A DNA stretch of 11,017 bases from Pseudomonadota bacterium (lineage in GTDB: Bacteria; Pseudomonadota; Gammaproteobacteria; Arenicellales; Arenicellaceae). Position 1 is the stretch's first letter. The number at the start of each line of letters is the position of its first letter. This document shows positions 6,904-11,017 of this stretch, piece by piece. The notes under the pieces are model-generated. The model was not told the DNA's origin. It saw only the letters and a list, made by a program, of their open reading frames with translations, and did no database searches. Made by a program: the position numbers and the translations under genes. The DNA is taken from positions 1-11,017 of the forward strand of contig JABJKL010000147.1 in assembly GCA_018660405.1 (NCBI GenBank). Reading direction: 5' to 3'.

Positions 6904-7785
6904 ATGTTGACAATGATAATTCGAATATTTGTTTTGGTTTTGCCGTTTTTTGTCATAACGCAAACACAGGTGCAAGCACAGGATTCAGATTTTCAATACC
7001 AAAAGACCGAAGTAAAAGGCGCAATATCCGTTTTGCATGGTGCCGGAGGCAATATTGGAGTACTTCAGGGTGACGATGGCTTGCTGGTCATTGATGATGG
7101 ATTTGTGTTTAACAGCGGTCAGCTTGAAAGTGCATTAGCCGCTTATGGCGACGCACCCAGATACGTTCTAAATACGCATTGGCACGGGGATCATACGGGT
7201 GGCAATGCTGCGCTGGGCGAAGCGACGATAGTTGCACATGAGAACGTGCGTATCCGTCTTGCGGCAGGTTCAACGGTGCCGGGTCGAGAGGCTGAACCTG
7301 CTCCGCAGGCAGCCCTGCCAGATTTTACCTATAAAGAAGGTATGAGCATCCATTTTGCGGGACAAGAGATTAGCGCCGTACATTTTCCTGTTGGCCATAC
7401 CGATGGTGACTCTGTGATCTTTTTCGAACCTGCGCATGTGGTGCATACGGGCGATCTGTTCTTTTCGGGTGCTTTTCCATTTATAGATCCAGATTCAGGC
7501 GGTTCGGTTGCTGGCTACACGGCTAACGTTGCCGCGATCATTGCATTATTGGATAACGACACGGTGATTATCCCGGGGCACGGGCCGGTTTCAACGCTGG
7601 ACGATTTGAAGGGGTTTCAAAATATGATTCTTGAAACTACCGCTGCTGTTAGGGCTTTTAAGGCTGATGGTAAGTCGTTGGAAGAAGCGCAGGCCCAGGG
7701 TTTATCTGAAGAGTGGGTCGGCTGGGGCGATGGGTTTATCAATCACCCACGCTGGATAAGTATTTTATGGAGCGGAACCGATTAA
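6904..7785 (+). CDS. Exported metallo-beta-lactamase-fold hydrolase
   Basis: The start at 6904 is chosen because GAGG (6892-6895) lies 8 nt upstream and the product then begins with a Sec signal, MLTMIIRIFVLVLPFFVITQ, with likely cleavage at VQA/QD (after residue 25). An ATG 21 codons earlier would bury it. The mature part has the binuclear zinc set of the fold: THWHGDH (His92, His94, Asp96, His97), GHTDGDS (His165), HTGDLFF (Asp184) and PGHGP (His226), in the glyoxalase II-like arrangement without the Cys of B1 lactamases. The family includes thioesterases, lactonases and the hydrolases found with periplasmic quinoproteins, so beta-lactam resistance should not be assumed. At 293 residues it is of usual size. 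It would act in the periplasm. It lies downstream of the Tat-exported reductase but probably has its own promoter. The gene is convergent with the BY-kinase gene. Confidence 0.9.
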   Translation: MLTMIIRIFVLVLPFFVITQTQVQAQDSDFQYQKTEVKGAISVLHGAGGNIGVLQGDDGLLVIDDGFVFNSGQLESALAAYGDAPRYVLNTHWHGDHTGGNAALGEATIVAHENVRIRLAAGSTVPGREAEPAPQAALPDFTYKEGMSIHFAGQEISAVHFPVGHTDGDSVIFFEPAHVVHTGDLFFSGAFPFIDPDSGGSVAGYTANVAAIIALLDNDTVIIPGHGPVSTLDDLKGFQNMILETTAAVRAFKADGKSLEEAQAQGLSEEWVGWGDGFINHPRWISILWSGTD

Positions 7786-7801
7786 CGGCCCCTAGGTTCC
7801 G
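7773..7801. terminator. Inverted repeat spanning the convergent stop codons
   Basis: CGGAACC (7773-7779) and GGTTCCG (7795-7801) form a perfect 7-bp stem with a 15-nt loop that contains both stop codons: TAA of the MBL-fold gene (7783-7785) and TAG of the kinase gene (complement of 7792-7794). Position suggests a shared bidirectional terminator, but there is no T-run on either side and the arms are coding, so this is a weak call. Confidence 0.35.
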
Positions 7802-9792
7802 TAATCAGTTTGGTAGTGTTCTGCAGGATAATAATAACTAGTTGAGCGAAGTCCAAGTTTACTCAGTATCGCACCCAATGGCTGAATATTCGCTTCGTGT
7901 AACATGTTTAATGCATGTTTTACTGCATCAGTTGTCGTTTTTCCGGCCTCAATGACGAACAAGACCGCGTCCATGTGGCGACCTATCTCAAGCGCATCAG
8001 CTATCGGGAGTAGCGGTGGTGAGTCGATAATAATATGATCAAAAATTTGCGGTAATTTTTGAATTAAAATTTTAAAATTTTTTGAAGCAAGCAGTTCAAG
8101 TGGATGCTTGGTTTTGCCGCCGGCAGCCAGCACGTAAAGGTTTGGTACCCCAGGACAAGGTTGAAGGGTGTCGCGCATGGCGGCTGTCCCCGCCAATAAA
8201 TCAGACAAACCAATTGTCTTTTTTAGGTGGCCTATCCGGGAATGAAGTTTCGGGCGACGCAGATCACCATCGACGATAAGGGTTTTTTTGCCCAACTTGG
8301 CCATAGAGAGTGCCAGATTCAACGCTAGCGTCGATTTACCTTCGCCAGGCAGTGATGAGGTGAGTTGAATGAGAGTCGCAGGTTCACCAGCATTTGAGTA
8401 TTGCAAGCTGCTCCGAATTCGATTGATCGCCTCACTGTACGCCGGATCTTGGCCCAATTGATTATTACTTTCGATGGCGTTGGCTGTGTGTTTTATTCGT
8501 GGTAGCACCGAAAGTACAGGCAAACCTAGTTTTTGCTCGACCTCGTGATGTGATTTAAATGTATCATCCAAATGGAATTTTAGTCCGATCAAGAGGGCTC
8601 CAAAGAAAAAGCCCAGAAAGCCCCCCGCGAATGTGCTTGACCGACTGGAGGATACCGGTTCAGTTGCTGGTGTCGCATATTCCAGAACATCTGCATCTGC
8701 CAGGTTGGTATCGGTTGATATGTTAGCTTCCTGATAACGCCTTAGGAACATGTCGTGTAAAACACGAGTGTTTTCAACATCTTTTTCGAGGCGGTTTAAT
8801 TCAAATTCTTTTCCCCGGTCGGCGACAACGTCGCCTCCGTTTTGTTGGATGGCGATTTGTGTAAGCTGAACTTGTGCGGCAGCTTCGATCATTCTCGGAT
8901 GCTTGGCCCCATATCTCTGTGCCAAACGCGCATATTCGTTTTGTGCGGCTTGCAATGAAGCTGTTAATTGCAGCAAGCGACTGTCTGTATTTTCCTCAAT
9001 ACTGCGGGTGGTGGTTGTTCCTTGTTCTGAACGAAAATCCTGAAGCGATGTTTCTGCGATTGTTAGATCAGACCTGATTTTTTCCATTTGCGCCTTTAGC
9101 CAGCTAGAGGCTTCAGAAACCCTGCCCACCTTGATGGATAGCTTATAATCAATATAGGCGGCAGCTAACACGTTTAAAACATCAGCTGATAGTTGCGGGA
9201 TTGGCGATGTGAAGCTGATATCCAGGAGGCCATCTACAGTTTGATCCTCTACAACCAGGTTTTCTTGAATGAATGTGCTTGCTTCTGTATTAGTGGTAAA
9301 ACGAAGCTTGGACTGATCAGATTGTGGGTTGTGTATAAAAGTCTCTTTCAGGAATTTTTGGCTTAGATTGTTTATAAATTCCGATACCGGTGTAACGGGA
9401 ACAGGTAACTCGAATTCTTTTTCGGTCAACCCAAGGTTCCGGATTGTTTGGTCAATTATCGATCGACTTTGGATGATGCGGGCGTCAAGTGAACGATCAT
9501 TTCGATAGTTGAGCGCACTCGTTGGGTCAATATATCCCTCACCGACCATTGCTACGTTGGGAAGGCTGGTGTTGATTAGCAGCGTCAAGGTTGATAGGTA
9601 CTGCGGTGCAGCGCTATATAGCGAAGCAATAAAGCCAAGCAATATGCCAATTAAAGTGGTTGATAGGAGTATGAGCTTGTGCGCAGACAGCAGGCGTAAA
9701 AACGGCCGAAGGGCAAGGGCATTTGAACGGTCTTCAATTCCAAAAAATTGATTAGCCGCAATGGTGGCCGAACTGTCGGGTATCTGTTTCAT
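7792..9792 (-). CDS. Polysaccharide co-polymerase with C-terminal tyrosine autokinase (Wzc/CpsD type)
   Basis: This is a 666-residue inner-membrane protein that controls chain length and export of a capsule or exopolysaccharide through cycles of self-phosphorylation. The N-terminal Wzz domain runs between TM1 (about 41-60) and TM2 (about 388-405), with a long periplasmic coiled-coil section (about 225-355) and a Pro-containing stretch before TM2. The cytoplasmic BY-kinase has Walker A LPGEGKST (481-488), Walker A' LIVDGD (505-510) and Walker B HIIIDSPP (586-593). The C-terminus has the tyrosine cluster: Tyr653, 654, 655, 660 and 664. All motifs are intact. Length is typical of one-piece proteobacterial proteins. 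No glycosyltransferase, Wza or flippase gene is adjacent; more of the cluster would have to lie elsewhere, since both flanks are unrelated. The ATG at 9792 lacks a clear Shine-Dalgarno sequence. Confidence 0.92.
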   Translation of the reverse strand: MKQIPDSSATIAANQFFGIEDRSNALALRPFLRLLSAHKLILLSTTLIGILLGFIASLYSAAPQYLSTLTLLINTSLPNVAMVGEGYIDPTSALNYRNDRSLDARIIQSRSIIDQTIRNLGLTEKEFELPVPVTPVSEFINNLSQKFLKETFIHNPQSDQSKLRFTTNTEASTFIQENLVVEDQTVDGLLDISFTSPIPQLSADVLNVLAAAYIDYKLSIKVGRVSEASSWLKAQMEKIRSDLTIAETSLQDFRSEQGTTTTRSIEENTDSRLLQLTASLQAAQNEYARLAQRYGAKHPRMIEAAAQVQLTQIAIQQNGGDVVADRGKEFELNRLEKDVENTRVLHDMFLRRYQEANISTDTNLADADVLEYATPATEPVSSSRSSTFAGGFLGFFFGALLIGLKFHLDDTFKSHHEVEQKLGLPVLSVLPRIKHTANAIESNNQLGQDPAYSEAINRIRSSLQYSNAGEPATLIQLTSSLPGEGKSTLALNLALSMAKLGKKTLIVDGDLRRPKLHSRIGHLKKTIGLSDLLAGTAAMRDTLQPCPGVPNLYVLAAGGKTKHPLELLASKNFKILIQKLPQIFDHIIIDSPPLLPIADALEIGRHMDAVLFVIEAGKTTTDAVKHALNMLHEANIQPLGAILSKLGLRSTSYYYPAEHYQTDYGT

Positions 9793-10283
9793 CTTTGCTA
9801 GAATGCAATAGCACGTTTAATAGTATAGCGTCTCTCTACTATCGTTACTTCTTATCTAGCATCTCGCCACAGATATTCGATGAACCGTAGAGACTCACGT
9901 TAAATACATGCTCGGTATACTACCATTTATGAGCACAAACTGAGCACAAACTGGCATGCCAGTCATTCGTATGTAAGTAATTGACTCATATAGTAATAGT
10001 GTTGTAGATAGTTCCGTCGGGCAACTAATTCTCATGCCAGACAAGTTTGTAAGCTGTTTAATGCCATTAGAGCGGCTCACTGTACTCGTGGTAAAATTAT
10101 ACGTTTACCAAAAACCATCGTACTGCTGCATTCTTTTCGTGGTTGTAGTGCCGGATTCGGTAGTTTTTCATTAATTATTTCTTCATTTGGACGGTTTTAC
10201 AGAAAATTTTCCAATTTCTCAAAAACGTTTATAAGCTATGTTTTGTGATCTGGTCCTCAATAACGAATCGCGCGTAATAGCGT
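9793..10283. other. Long intergenic region upstream of the kinase gene and the small membrane protein gene
   Basis: This 491-bp AT-rich spacer lies between divergent genes and should hold the promoters of both. Apart from the tandem repeat and palindrome at 9930-9963 I find no gene: the longest frame, 61 codons on the minus strand, has no recognisable family, no ribosome binding site and no domain pattern. The length is unusual for this otherwise compact window and would fit complex control of the kinase gene. Confidence 0.5.
9930..9963. promoter_or_regulatory. Tandem 11-bp repeat joined to a perfect 14-bp palindrome
   Basis: TGAGCACAAAC occurs twice head to tail (9930-9940 and 9941-9951) and runs directly into ACTGGCATGCCAGT (9950-9963), a perfect palindrome. 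It is about 140-160 bp upstream of the kinase start. Such an arrangement suits binding of a dimeric regulator, or two regulators. No matching known operator is recognised. Confidence 0.4.
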
Positions 10284-10571
10284 ATGCGTGATTTATTAAC
10301 ACGTTTTTGTGCTCCGATTCTCAATTTGTTCGAGAACGAGTCGGATGAGTTTAATGTGACTCCGAAAAACCGCTGGATCTGCAATGCGATTAGCGGTTTG
10401 TTTATGTTTCTCGCGGCAGTAGTGTTTTTTGCCAGTGGTTGGCAAGGCACATCGGATTACCTTTTCCCCGCTGTTGTATTTGCTGCGGTCGGGGTAACGG
10501 GCCTCATTGTAGGCGTTCTGGGTAGTGACTATGCCGTGGCAAAACTGCTGGGTGCGCGAAAAACCCGCTAG
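10284..10571 (+). CDS. Small membrane protein of unknown function
   Basis: I do not recognise the family. The 95 residues begin with a soluble, mixed-charge part (1-30), followed by two hydrophobic segments, about 34-52 (ISGLFMFLAAVVFFASGW) and 62-82 (PAVVFAAVGVTGLIVGVLGS), and end in a basic tail (LLGARKTR). Two helices with a short loop suggest an inner-membrane protein with both ends in the cytoplasm. The hydrophobic pattern, the positive C-terminus and the absence of a better frame make it a likely real gene, although no Shine-Dalgarno sequence is visible. It lies between the long spacer and the convergent gcvR-like gene. No function can be proposed. Confidence 0.6.
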   Translation: MRDLLTRFCAPILNLFENESDEFNVTPKNRWICNAISGLFMFLAAVVFFASGWQGTSDYLFPAVVFAAVGVTGLIVGVLGSDYAVAKLLGARKTR

Positions 10572-10682
10572 CCAGAAGGGTATTTGCGATCCATTCAAAA
10601 TCCTTAAAAATGAGTTAGCGTGTAGAATTAATAGCGTAAAACAAGAGCGTTAGTCCACCTTCTGAAATACTCGGGTGGGTAT

Positions 10683-11017
10683 TTAGGCAGTGTTTATCTC
10701 GACCATTAGCTCGGCAGAAAGCGCTTCGAGTCTTTGTTGTATTTGAGCGAAGTCCGCTGAACTACCCAGTTCAATTTCTAATTTAGCAACGAACAAGAGC
10801 CCTGCTGACATCGGACTATTTTCGGCGCAACTGTCTAGTTTGATCACGTTCACGTTGTTAGCGGCTAGTAGGTTAGCGATTTCATCAATTATACCGGGGC
10901 GATCGTTTCCGACAATACTAACGGTGGCGCGCTCTGGCGTTTGCTGCTTTTTGGGCGTGGTATTCTCAACGCTTAAGCAAAATTCAGCAGACGACAGTGC
11001 GAGCAGATCTGTTTTTA
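10683..11017 (-). CDS. gcvR: GcvR-like ACT-domain regulator (3' part, cut by window edge)
   Basis: The last 111 codons are present, read from 11015 down to a TAA at 10683-10685; the 5' end lies beyond the right edge. The visible part holds the end of a first ACT domain, a linker with NTTPKKQQTPE, and a complete second ACT domain: VSIVGNDRPGIIDEIANLLA, VNVIKLDSC, then ENSPMSAGLLFVAK and LSAELMVEI. GNDRPGI, the APMSG-like SPMSAG and ELMVEI are marks of the GcvR family, in which two ACT domains sense glycine and the protein works with GcvA to repress the glycine cleavage operon in enteric bacteria. Related double-ACT proteins have other roles, so the symbol is by similarity. Its usual partners bcp or dapA are not in view. 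A weak hairpin, AAATAC/GTATTT (10665-10684), overlaps the stop. Confidence 0.82.
   Translation of the reverse strand, partial: KTDLLALSSAEFCLSVENTTPKKQQTPERATVSIVGNDRPGIIDEIANLLAANNVNVIKLDSCAENSPMSAGLLFVAKLEIELGSSADFAQIQQRLEALSAELMVEINTA

Noticed and set aside
6904..7785. Beta-lactam resistance gene
   Set aside because: The metal-ligand pattern is shared by many hydrolases and nothing here points to a beta-lactam substrate.
7813..7823. Exact 11-mer gtagtgttctg shared with the MITE inverted repeat
   Set aside because: It lies inside the kinase gene and encodes part of its conserved tyrosine-rich tail, so it is best explained as chance. It also warns against over-reading the short match upstream of panC.
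9895..10080. 61-codon minus-strand frame in the long spacer
   Set aside because: It has no ribosome binding site and no recognisable domain, and it crosses the tandem repeat and palindrome.

Overview
The window looks like chromosome of a marine-type gammaproteobacterium with moderate GC, possibly of the Cellvibrionales group. This rests on the combination of a type II branched-chain aminotransferase, a GcvR-type double-ACT regulator, a Wzc/CpsD-like tyrosine autokinase and close-packed metabolic genes. No ribosomal or other phylogenetic marker is present, so the placement is an inference. There are nine genes: seven complete and two cut by the window edges. I see no tRNA, rRNA, CRISPR array or prophage.

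Left block (1-4290). The leftward 5' part of ilvE (branched-chain aminotransferase) is divergent from a rightward series: panC (pantothenate synthetase), a 266-bp MITE-like element, a TauE/SafE permease, and a malonyl-CoA synthetase (matB-like) 3 bp further on. A CoA theme is plausible: IlvE interconverts valine and 2-ketoisovalerate, the precursor of pantoate; PanC makes pantothenate, the precursor of CoA; MatB charges malonate onto CoA. The element has 33-bp terminal inverted repeats with one mismatch and ends in TA. Its left repeat supplies the panC stop codon, and its right repeat touches the start codon of the permease gene.

Middle block (4291-7785). A 337-bp spacer holds an 83-nt, highly structured, repeat-like sequence. 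After it come three genes whose products all appear to be exported: a two-domain VOC (glyoxalase-fold) protein with a Sec signal and a GTG start behind a strong ribosome binding site; a Tat-signal aldo/keto reductase divergent from it; and a Sec-signal metallo-beta-lactamase-fold hydrolase with glyoxalase II-like metal ligands. The three folds match classical aldehyde or methylglyoxal detoxification chemistry, here placed in the cell envelope. The substrates are unknown.

Right block (7786-11017). A leftward polysaccharide co-polymerase/BY-kinase gene is convergent with the hydrolase gene; an inverted repeat spans both stop codons. Upstream of the kinase lies a 491-bp spacer with an 11-bp tandem repeat running into a perfect 14-bp palindrome. 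Then come a small two-helix membrane protein gene and the leftward 3' end of a gcvR-like gene cut by the window edge.

The best candidates for something new are the MITE that has rewired the panC/permease junction, the exported VOC-AKR-MBL trio, and the structured repeat at 4501-4583. I do not see a clear-cut new defence or mobile system.
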